Assembly (NCBI GenBank): GCA_963931865.1
Contig: OZ007506.1
Span: forward strand, 13,121,972 to 13,185,971
Length of the DNA stretch: 64,000 bases
Direction of reading: 5' to 3'
DNA from: Axinella damicornis
Lineage: Eukaryota; Porifera; Demospongiae; Axinellida; Axinellidae
A model generated the notes under the pieces. The model did not search any database. It was not told where the DNA came from and saw nothing but the letters and a program-made list of their open reading frames with translations. Positions 10,801-21,400 of this stretch are shown here, in pieces. The position numbers were made by a program, and so were the translations under genes. Each line of letters starts with the position of its first letter. Positions within the stretch are counted from its first letter, which is position 1.

Positions 10801-13800
10801 TTATGAAGCCTAAGGTCCGCTGCACCTCCGTAGTTAGTGTTGTATTTCTACTTCCAAGCGTTCAGAAGAAAACGTGGCCAATAAGTCGGTTTCACGATTG
10901 AGGCGATCGACGACCATCTTGGCTTCCGGTACTCATCACGCTCCGCCCGTTGAGAGCCTCCGGACAAAACTACATAATTAGTAGGGGGAGGCCCCAACCT
11001 AACCACAGACTGGATACAAGAGCCGTGGCTATTTGGCCATGGGCTTTGTAAAGCTCAACGGTAGCCATGACGCGTATCCGCGTCTATCGCGCTTCGCGTA
11101 GTGCGCGTGCATGACGCAATAATGCGTCTATTGCGTATAATCGGTTAAGGCTTTCGCTGACCCTCTCACCTCTTGGACCCCTCCGATTGCCTCCAAAAGC
11201 TTGTACTCAGAAGTACACTCAGTTGACTCCTAATCACATTTTTTCCCAATTAATGCACACCTTATACTATTAGAAGGCGGTGGAGGACAAAAGCAATCCT
11301 AACTCTACAACCAAAGTCAAGTTCAGCACTATACAATGTATGAGCAGTAGGAGTCAAATTAAACTTCCTGTTTCACTTGCGTAGAACGTTCGTAATTTCA
11401 ATGCGTTTGTACGCAAAACGAATGCATCTGTCTTATGTTCAAGAATTACGAAACTGAAGCCAACCATAAAAACGGAAGTCTACCGTTTAAAACGCACGTG
11501 CGCACGTGGTGAAATTTGAAGTCGACAGTCAAGTTGAGTGATCTGCATGCTATAGCGCCACAAGCTAATCCAACGCCCGGTTTATATCCAAGCCACATTT
11601 GTGGTCCTGGTTAGTGTCTTTGTAATTTGTAGGTAAGCTCTACAGCGAGTAACAATGACGGTTCGAGGTTCACCGTGTTCTTTGCTCTTCAGCCACACAA
11701 AATATAGCAATTGATGCCCTCGTGCCTTCTTAGCGTTGTGCGATGTTTTCTCGTGAGCTAACTGCTGGCTACCGCCATGTATTGTTATGCATTCTGTTGC
11801 CGCATGTGGCTACGAAAAATTGAATTTTAACTTAACGTAAAAACGGTTGTGCAACGTAAACACAGTACGCGACCGTAGCGTTTAAGAATTCATAAACGAC
11901 GTAATATTGACACTATTTTATGTTCAACGAACACTCTATACAAGCGAAACGGGTACTTTAATTCGACTCCTACTGTAAGCCCTGAAACCGTGCTACCAAT
12001 GTGTACCCTAGCCTCGGTCCCAGGCTCTCTCCTCAAATAACGGCGGGAGGAGAGAGCCTGGTAACATTCACGTGAAAAGCTGTCGACTTCTAGCGCCTGG
12101 ATGTGGTGGACCCAATCAGATTGCAGAACAAAACCACGGAAACACGTGATAATATTTTGTAGGCGTTTACCTTCGCTGCTGTGCTAATGCACGAATTGTC
12201 GACTCAGAACTGAACGCTCTGGGACAGAGTACCCCTCAATGGTTGGCGAAAGGCAGTTGACAGGGTGTGCGAAAGGGCCACTGGTCTGATCTCGCTGTTT
12301 CACTGCGGTTTGTCTGCCGGACCAGTTCGTTCATCGTTTGTCGCCGCTTACAGGATCTAGGATCGACAGTTCACAAGGTGAGCTGTCCTGGTTAGCTGTA
12401 GAAGTGTCTCGGACTTCTGTGAAGCTGGGGATACCTTGAAAACGAAGAGCGATATTTTCAATAGCGCGTGACTGATTTGTAACTCACGACATTTACCACA
12501 AAGTAGGAGTGTCCTTCGTTTATCACATACCACAAAAGTAGGAGTGCCCTTCGTTTATCACATGGATGATGAAGCGCCGGAAGTCGACAGCTTTTCTCGC
12601 GAATGTTACCAGGCTCTCTCCTGTGTTTTGAGGAGAGAGCCTGGGAACGAGGCTATGTGTGCCCAGGGATTCCCTCTATTTTGTCTGACAGCTTGGAATA
12701 AAAGCCTGGAAGGAATTTACAGCTTACACATGTCGTGAACAACGACATTCCCTGGCGAAATCACGCATCAAACTCCTTCAGACTTCCCATGGCCATCTGA
12801 CAATTCTTCAAGCTGTAAGACAAATCTTAGGGATGGGAGCCTGGGTATGAAGCTAATTACAACTGCAACCTATTCCTGGCAGAATATCTCTGGGTGGGGG
12901 ACCAGCACAACACAGGAGTGGATTCTGCACTTACAATCACTTCCCTGCAGATGGTCTGCAGTTCCTCCTCTATCGTCTCCCGGTACTCCTTTGTCATTGC
13001 CTGCTTGCCTTCATCTGTTGACTTTTGCTCAATGCTGGAAATAATCCTCCAGGCACTTCGCCGTGCTCCTACCACGTTCTTGTAGGCCACAGAGAGAAGG
13101 TTTCGCTCCTCAGCAGAAAGCACATCATCTCCTGCAGACTCTGTAACTTGTTTCATGAACTGTGTGTGTATCATCAATATGCATGTATGGGTATTGTAGG
13201 GCAATGGATACGAGCATACATTCAAGAACAGTCAGGGTACACACTATGTTGGGGGGCTCACTGTTCAGCTGGGCTGTATAGCACACCAAGTGAGCATCAC
13301 ATTATTGGCTGGCTCTGATTGGGATAATACCTACGCACTCCATCACCCAAGACCAACATTACCACTGTCCACAGATTCTATAGCAATTGGTTGATGGTAT
13401 ACATGTACATGTAGTTCACAAACAATTTGTACATATAATAATACCCTATTTGTCACTGTTGGTCTCCCCCATCCAGTAGTCTCGTGCCCAGACCACACCC
13501 CCTCACGGGGAGAGACGGTCTGGTGAACGAAGTCGAATTTCTTGGGCTTGAAGCATACTAGGGAATGTATAATCATTGTATAATCCTGTGGTGTTAAGTG
13601 CCTGCAAAAGTATCTGGCGAAGGCTCCCGTGTCGACCAAGCACGATCATGGCTACTCATACATGTATCTAGAGAGATGTACTAACCTTTCGCTGCTCATC
13701 GATGGCATAGAAGGTTTTTGAAGCATCCTTCGCCGTCCATGGAATCTGCTTCCCGTTTGTTTGGCAGTCCTTTCGGGCACTTTACTGGCGTAAACTACGA

Positions 13801-14531
13801 AGAACGCCCCCTTAGGGCTAGGGCCAGCATTAGCTTGAACCTAGAGCGGCCCCTTCCTTGTACTTGATCCCTTTACTGACCTCACTTCCAAAGCTCTCAA
13901 CTTGATCCTTCATAAGCGATGTCACAGGGCTCACAAGTAGCACAATTGAGCGCAAAAGTTGTCGCCACAACGTAGCGTTGCCTTACACAGTCAAGCGCTA
14001 AGGGCAAACTGGCATGGCAAAGGCTCTTGGCTGTTGTCTTCTCCAGCTTGTGAGTATTCAAAGCGATTACTCAATCTCATTGGTCCTTACCACATTCCAG
14101 TAATAAGCCCAAGAAATACGAAGTCGAATGATCTCATTAAATCATTCGACTTCGTTCACCAGACCGGCTCTCCCGTGAGGGAGTGTGGTCTGGGCATGAG
14201 ACTACCCATCCCAGCAGCAGAGTAAGCAGCAGCAGACTTCAACATCTTCTAAGAAAATGACCGCTTTTGTCCCCTCACAAACCACTTCTATCAATTTGAA
14301 TATCGACTCACAAGCACTGATGCATAAACCAGCGCAGTACACCTCCCAACTTCGAATGCATCAGCGTTTCCCAGACTGCTCTTTGCACACCCCGTTTTAA
14401 AAAAACATATATATTATACTATGATACGTCTTTCCAGACAGACACGCACATACCTTGGCCATGTCGTCATATCTTTCGGCTTGCTCCGCCATCTTGGCGT
14501 TCTCCACGAGGTTTAGTCTGTCGTCTGCCAT
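7515..14531 (-). CDS. 14-3-3: 14-3-3 protein, gene B (complete, 6 exons)
   Basis: Coding exons, 5' to 3': 14531-14454, 13159-12935, 10361-10247, 8204-8041, 7793-7698, 7571-7515 (stop TAG at 7517-7515). They join in frame with phases 0,0,1,0,0 and give 244 residues, the usual family length. Visible: N-terminal dimer helix ([17 protein letters not shown]), [29 protein letters not shown] (phosphate-binding RY kept, but F replaces the usual Y before it), [36 protein letters not shown] across the exon 5/6 border, and the acidic tail [12 protein letters not shown]. Exon 3 is two codons shorter than in C or D. Role by family: dimeric phosphoprotein adaptor in the cytosol. It lies about 0.6 kb upstream of gene A and 0.9 kb downstream of gene C's stop, all in one orientation. 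Its exon 4-6 block is a near copy of gene C's. Confidence 0.95.
7797..7836. repeat. (GA)n microsatellite in gene B intron 4
   Basis: An uninterrupted GA run beginning at the exon 5 acceptor. On the coding strand it forms the TC-rich polypyrimidine tract of the splice site. Confidence 0.85.
8466..8956. mobile_element. MITE with TGTGACCGGATTTGC ends
   Basis: The left end TGTGACCGGATTTGC with CACTTCCCGGATTT is mirrored by AAATCCGGGAAGTG and GCAAATCCGGTCACA at the right. TA flanks both ends (a possible mariner-type duplication). Related sequence lies at 22455-22690. In gene B intron 3. Confidence 0.65.
9148..10155. mobile_element. TTAA-flanked element with CCCTTT ends (piggyBac-like, non-autonomous)
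   Basis: TTAA at 9144-9147 and 10156-10159 flank CCCTTTACCC... and its mirror ...GGGGGGAAAGGG. Long internal inverted arms (about 9296-9420 against 9840-9965, e.g. GCGCATGATGACATCATTG) share CTCTTCCTCCTCCGCC. A half copy occurs at 40055-40165. Non-coding; in gene B intron 3. Confidence 0.65.
9450..9581. repeat. 44-bp tandem repeat, three exact units
   Basis: Units begin at 9450, 9494 and 9538 (GAACAGAGCGTGAGAAACGG...). They appear identical and lie in the centre of the TTAA element. Confidence 0.9.
10362..11344. other. Gene B intron 2, left part; nothing recognised
   Basis: A C-rich low-complexity tract at 10400-10438. Otherwise no exon, repeat arm or RNA gene that I can support. Confidence 0.4.
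11345..11975. mobile_element. Palindromic MITE, complete copy
   Basis: CAGTAGGAGTCAAATTAAAC at the left is mirrored by TTTAATTCGACTCCTACTG at the right, with similarity running inward for over 100 bp. The sister copy at 2485-3568 is interrupted. In gene B intron 2. Confidence 0.75.
12009..12655. mobile_element. 647-bp MITE, TAGCCTCG family
   Basis: Ends TAGCCTCGGTCCCAGGC and GCCTGGGAACGAGGCTA. Flanks are TGTGTACCC and TGTGTGCCC (8 of 9). Arms of about 100 bp contain an inner hairpin and GTCGACAGCTTTTC. The copy at 16378-16971 is the same element in reverse. In gene B intron 2, 280 bp from exon 2. Confidence 0.85.
13477..14204. mobile_element. 728-bp MITE with TAGTCTCG ends
   Basis: TAGTCTCGTGCCCAGACC ... 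GGTCTGGGCATGAGACTA, flanked by CCCATCCAG and CCCATCCCA (8 of 9). Arms carry CGAAGTCGAA. In gene B intron 1. Confidence 0.8.
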
Positions 14532-14636
14532 GGCGTATTGCTGATAGTATCCAGATGATAGTTGGGCTCAATCTGCGCTCGACTTGACGTGATCCGAAAA
14601 TGATGAAAACGGACGTTACCGGTACCTCGTGCTCTT

Positions 14637-14668
14637 TGACGTCACTGTAACCACGACGACCACATACC
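14637..14668 (-). promoter_or_regulatory. CRE module, gene B promoter
   Basis: Perfect TGACGTCA at 14637-14644, followed on the plus strand by CTGTAACCACGACGACCACA, about 110 bp upstream of gene B's ATG. It aligns with the gene A module; the copy suggests shared CREB/ATF-type control. Confidence 0.55.
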
Positions 14669-15142
14669 AACGTGGCGCGCGCTTAGTACAGAAATTAATA
14701 TAGGCGGCTTGGAGGTGTGTAGGCCCTCCAAAGATCTTGTGGCATTTGTGATCCGTACAGAGAACCACCTCCACATCATTGGAGGAACGTGCACTGCTTC
14801 TTGGTACAGAAGCAGTATGTAATTCTTGGTACATAAGTCATGAATCATTACCCCGTGCGCGCATGCGCGAAGCGGGGTTAAGCAATCGGTTTTGTCCGTC
14901 TGTCAGTCAGTCGTCTGTCAGCCGGAAAAAATTGAAATCTCGCAATATAGACAATAATTATTGCTAAACCCGACAAAAAGATTGCAATAGAAAATTAAAA
15001 AGCGTTTGTGTACCTGATAGCTACCATACCGCTTGAATTCATCAGTAGCGCGGCGGATCTTGAAATTTGGAAAGGGGGGTTCAGTTAGCCTCGTACCCAG
15101 GCTCATTTCCTCCTACCGCGCGCGGGAGGAACTGTTCACTGT

Positions 15143-15231
15143 TATGTTCGATCATCCCTCTTGTTTCCTTACTTTTTGCCGTTCTGGTATCCCTACATCC
15201 TGCTACATTTTTAATGTTTTTTTAAATCATC
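15143..15231. mobile_element. Half of the hairpin MITE seen at 25858-26131
   Basis: GATCATCCCTCTTGTTTCC ... GGTATCCCTACATCCTGC matches one arm of that element; the other arm is absent. It lies between gene B's start and gene C's stop. Confidence 0.6.
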
Positions 15232-15459
15232 TATGGGCCACAACTACTACCAGTACACTGCAGCCAAGGGCGCATAAACTCTCAATACGCCCTTGCTGCA
15301 GCACAGTGCGCATGGGGTATGTGCTCTGCAGAGCTCTAGTTTGAGATGCGATCAGGACACCGCATTCCCCTTCATATTTAAACAGTTGTAGAAACACTTG
15401 ACTACAAATCCACTCATCCTTATAATAAAATCTAGTCAGAGAATATGTCCACCAGTTCA

Positions 15460-18400
15460 CTAACTCTGGTCACCTCCCTCCTGCTCATCCGCCTCCTGGT
15501 TGTCGGACGTCCACAGCTAGAGGGATGGGGAGGAAGGACGTATCAGAACAGGGCACTGTACACTCAGACAAAGGAACATGACAAACTTTGCAAACAAGTT
15601 TCATTTTCAAAGTGAGCAGCATCTCTTACTGTCAGGTTGTCTCTGAGCAGTTGCATAATCAGAGTGCTATCTTTGTAGGAGTCCTCCTGAAGAGTGTCCA
15701 ACTCAGCAATGGCATCATCAAATGCCTTCAGAGAGAGAGGGAGGGAGGGAGAGACTACCATTAAAAAAAATACAACCAGCACAAACTGTGACCTACATAC
15801 AGTGTTGCAGTTGCCTTATACTTACAACACATGAGCTACAACACAATTTGTAGGCTCAGTGCTGTATAACACAAGACCTAACTCCAGCTGGAAAGGATCC
15901 TTTGTCTGGAAACTGACCTCGATGCAAACAACTGCCTTGCCCTGATATTACATCAAAATTGGACAATACCTGCTTGGCAAGTTGGCAGGCCTTGTCCGGA
16001 GAATTCTGGATCTCATAGTAGAACACGGAGAAGTTGAGAGCTAGACCAAGGCGAATGGGATGGGTCGACTGCATTCCTTCTCTTGCTAACCTATTAGCTT
16101 CTTCATAGGCATTACAGGACTTCTCCACAACTTCTGTAATGTGTGTGTGTAGAGATAGTGAGAATGATGTGATCAACATCCAAGGGACCCACAATCGCTG
16201 ATCCCCAGAGGAGGTTGACACATTGATGTCAAACTACAGTACCATCAGACAATTGACTAAGGCAGATTTATGGTCCTTGAAGACCAGCTGAGGCATGTGT
16301 AGCATATGGCTTCAGCATGGTCGTCCCCAGTCCTCCACGCCAAGCTTCTGTTGCTTGCAGTACGAAAAGCGGGGGAACGGTCCCAGGCTCTCTCCTCAAA
16401 ACCGGGGGGAGGAGAGAGCCTGGTAACATTCACGAGAAAAGCTGTCGACTTCTAGTGCCATGTGATAAACGAAGGACACGCCTACTGTTGTGGTAAATGT
16501 CAGGTGAACTACAAATCAGTCACGCGCTATTGAAAATATCGCTCTTCGTTTTCAAGACATCCCAAGCTTCACCGAAGTCCGAGACACTTCTACAGCAAAA
16601 CAGGACAGCTCACCTTGTGAACCGTCGATCCTCTAAGCGGCGACAAACGATGAATGAGCTCGTCTGGCACACAAAACCGCAGTGAACAGCGAGATCAGAC
16701 CAGTGGCCCTCTCGCACACCCTGTCAACTGCCTTTCGCCAACCACTGAGTGGTACTCTGTCCCAGAGCGTTCAGTTCGGAGTCTACAATTCGTGCATTAG
16801 CACGGCAGTGAAGGTAAATGCTCACAAAATAACCACGTGTTCACGTGGTTTTGTTCTGCAATCTGATTGGTTCCACCAGATCCAGGCACCAGAAGTGGAC
16901 AGCTTTTCTCACGAATGTTACCAGCCTCTCTCCTCCCCGTTTTTTGAGGAGAGAGCCTGGGAACGAGGCTAGGGGGAAGTCTGGAAGGATTTCTCACGCA
17001 GTACTTGTCACGACGGTCATAAAGTGTCATCTGTTGAAGCCCAAAATGCTGAAAGTATATCCAAGCTAGAAGTCCCACCTTCAATGCAGTGCCGAGCTGC
17101 AAGTGTTGAAGGCTCAGACAGCAAGAAGTTTTCGTTCATAACATATGCAGAACTAGCCTCGAACCCAGGCGCGGAGGAGGGGGAAAAGAGCGCCTGGTAT
17201 CCACTGTTTGCGCATGCGCTTAATTTCCCGACATTCCGGGAATCCCGGATAAGACCGCGTCATTCCCGCGGCTTGTAACATCAGATACGTGTTCGTAACT
17301 GTATCACGATCGTATTTTGTCTTCAAGATCTAGACAAGGCTGTTTTGTACCTTCAGCGACTTGGGTGTGCAGCGATGACGCTCGAACCCGAGCAGAGGGC
17401 ATCTTGAAGTGAGTATACGAAGAGACTCCGTCTACGCACTGGTTTTGGTAAGTCATTTTGTTATACCGTTCGTGTTTGATGTGAAGCTTGCCCGAGATGA
17501 CAGCGCAGTCATTGTAGTCTCATCCCTCATGGCACTGATGACGGACCAAGTTCCAAACGTGAGAGTCAAAGCTGCCATCATGTCTTCATGGTTTCGTTGT
17601 GTGGTATAGACGTCATTATTTACACTCGGAAAGTTTTGCGACGTCATCTGCATATCTCCACGTGGTTTTATGTAATAATTAAGCACATGCGCAAACAGTG
17701 GATACCAGGCGCTCTCTTCCCCCTCCTCCGCGCCTGGGTTCAAGGCTAATGCAGAACATGGAGCAATAGCAAGCACTTGGGGGCCAATGCCCGCGCTGCA
17801 TTACACTACATCGTTTGGCCTGGCTGCCTTGAGCTCGGAAAACTTTGCTGCCAGCATGTACAACTGCTGTCTAAAACCGAACATCTGCGAACCGCAACGA
17901 GACCAAGATTTATGCATAAAATTAATGTACATCGGGTAGGCCTTGGCATATAAGGCTAGCACTAAAACGAGCATTATGCATAGTTGTGAGCACTGAGCAT
18001 TATTTGAGCACAATCCAGCATCTTTTAATCATTTTCAATCACATGTTACCTGACAGACTTGGTGAGGGCTCGGTACGAACATTTGTCCGTGTTGTTTCAG
18101 CTGACAAGATATTTTGACGAAATGTATGGAGAAAGTGGATACCAGATGCTCCTCTCCACCTTTCGGGCACCTGGGAATGAGCCTAGTCAGATTTCTGCCC
18201 AAAATTACCTGGCTCAGCTACTCAGGGGCAAGTCATTCCGCAATATCATGAGCATTTTCATGAGCATTTTCCTCTTAAATCAGAGCATAATTGGCTAACT
18301 AAATGAGCAGTGCTGCAAAGCATTATTCTATAAAAGTTGAGCATTATATGCCAAGGCCTAACATCGGGTGTACACGTGTACCAATACTGGGTAGCACCAG

Positions 18401-21400
18401 GAGCTTATGAGCGGCGGAGCAGCGCATTACGGGTTTTAGTGCACGAGGGCAATCTAGTTAACGGTCGAGGGCGAGATAATGCACGAGCGTGCATTATCCG
18501 CCCGAGACCGTTAACTAGATTGCCCGAGTGCACTGCAAACTGGTATCTAAACTACTTAGTGCAACTCACTGACCCGAGACAGCCTTTGATCTTTGAAAAG
18601 TGTGCATTATCTAGATAATGCACACTAAAGTGTGCATTAAGTGATTTAATGCTCTGTCATGTGATCGATTCTGAGGCGTCTGATTCGTTGAGGGTCACGT
18701 GAGTAGCACTAAGTAATATTTAAATACCAGTTTGCATTACGGGATTTAATGCACGAGGGCAATCTAGTTATAATTAACGGTCAAGGGCGAGATAATGCAC
18801 GAGCCGAAGGCAAGTGCATTATCCGCCCGAGACCGTTAACTAGATTGCCCAAGTGCACTAAAGCCCGTAATGCACTGCAAACTGGTATCTAAACTACATC
18901 ATGTACTTAGCGCAACTCACTGACTCGAGACGGCCTTTGATCTTTGAAAAGTCTAGATAATGCACACTAAAGTGTGCAATACAATGTACTACTCACGTGA
19001 CCCTCAACGAATCAGACGCCTCAGAATCGATCACATGACTGAGCATTAAATCACTTGTTCCCAGGCTCCCCCCTGAATGCACGGGGATGAAAAATACGGA
19101 GGGGGAGAGCCTGGTACACTTTCACACGTGATACCACAGCACATGCGTGTGTCGACGTCACAGAAGATCAGCAGTGCAAGTGTTCACATCATTCACGTGC
19201 AGTAGCTGCTGCAGTTTTGAAGCATAAAACTGAGAGTTACAACTCTTAGCTGGTAGAAGCGAAAAGAAACACCACGCTGTGCAGTTGGCACTCATCAATC
19301 CTCGGGGACAGATTCTCAGTCTGGAACAAGTAAGTTGCATTTTGCAGCTTATACTGAACTGCACTGCTATCCAAGTGTGTCTGTATTGTCAGGTAATTTT
19401 CTCCACAATCGTCGCAATCAGTATAATCTTCTCTATGTCGATCTATCGCTGCCATAAAAGTCAGCACGTTCAAGTTGTGATGCAACAGATAAGTTAATTA
19501 TAGCAGTGATGTTGACGTGCCACACATCACGTGCGAAAGCATACCAGGCTCTCCCCCTCCGTATTTTTAGTCTCTGCGCTCGCAAGGGGGAGCCTGGCAA
19601 TGAGGCTACCGTCCTGTCCTCACTCACTTTCCTTGTCGTCGCCTGTTGCAACCTCAGCAAGGTACCTGTAGTAGTCTCCCTTCATCTTGTGGTAGAAGAC
19701 CTTTGCCTCAGTTTCAGTTGAATTGGAGATGAGGTGGGCATCCAGCAGTTCCTGTACAGTAAAGAGGACGAGAGTGAAGTCAGTAAACATCTGCGAGGAA
19801 CTCTACATACCCCTACAGTGGTGTTGACCCTTTACCTCAATAATTATGAGCACGTTAAACCCGCATGCGCCTGTATGCGCCCAAACCGGATTCCGGTTGT
19901 TTATTGCCATAGCTACGTGATTGGACTTAGGGTAAGTGACTTACGTGTCACAGGAAGTCAAGTGAAGCATAATTAGCTGTGGTGTCCCATAGGGACTTTC
20001 GCCACAATTCGCTTAGAAGTTTACTTGTCGATCGATGCGTACTTAGTGTAGTACAGCTTATTTCCTATGAGCAAGTTGCTGTATTGAGTTAGCTAATTAG
20101 TTATCTCACCCACACTGGAAACCTAGCTTTACCAGTCAGCCAACCTCTGCCGTGGTTTTGCCATCATTCTCGAGTGCACAGCGACAACCCATTGTGTCTT
20201 TCTCGGGCCTCACTGTGAAGTCGTGGGGCTACTTCCAGAGGAACCAGGTTTGTTTTCAAGCCAACTAATTACAATGTAGGTCTAACTATCAATACCTGAA
20301 CTCAGCTAGTTTACAAGATACAACGCAATGAATCATCAACACAAGGGAGTGATGACCCAATAGTCAGAGCTGCGACCGGGGGTGGAGTCACTACGCATTC
20401 TTCCCTATACTATCGGCGGTCAAGCGGTCAACGGCTGAAATACAGCGCAGTCAAATGGTCAAGAGTCTTTTTTTGATGCGGTCAAGCAGCAAAATGACAG
20501 TCAAGATTTCATGACTCGGGTCGCAGCTGTGACCACGGTGCACGGGGCCACAGTTACCAAATTGCCAGACGCAATGCCACTTTAGTTGGTTGGTTGTTTC
20601 TCCCCTCGGGCAAAAAAGTACTCGGAGTGGCAATTTGGTACTTGCAGGGATTCTAGCCTTTTATGCCATCAAAACTGCCTCCCTATCCCCCCCTAGGCCC
20701 TCTCGCTGCCTCCATTTCAGCTCTGCGCAAGGGCGCTGCACCACAGGCGTCCTGTTGGTGGATGTGGGCGCCTGCAGCCCACTCGCTGTCTGTACTTTCA
20801 AGTGATTTGACCCAGCCAAGTATTTTCTGACGTGATATACGCTCAGTGATGAGAGATCTGCCCCACAACTGCAGAGCTTCTTGGTAAGAGGACGCGGCCT
20901 CGGATCGTCAACGCGCTCGTCAACCTTCATTGCTCGTGTCCATTACTCGTGCACTTCCGTATATCTTATTACTTGGACCGCATACCTCCGTATACTACGC
21001 ACATGTCATTATGACGTCATGATGACATCATGGTTGGTTGTTGGTTCACAGGTCAAGGCAAAAAGGGGGATTGCGTCGGCAAAAAAGTGAACGGTGGCCC
21101 CGTGCCACGGTGTCTATGGGAGTGTCACCCTCTTGCAACACACACAAAAATCGCCATCTTTTATTAGCTTCTCTCGTTGTACCCATGTGCTGTCGTCGTG
21201 TTTTCAAGAAACGTTTTATTCAGTTTGTACTCTGCCACTATTGGGTTCCAGACACAAGACACAACACTGTTTCAACCATGCCTACATTTGGCCAATCAAC
21301 GAGTTTCACCCCAAAAGATGAGCCGTTTCCTTGCACCTCGAGAGGTCTGAGCTATTTGACAGCATACCGGAGGACAAAAGGTACCACTGTTGCTAACAGT

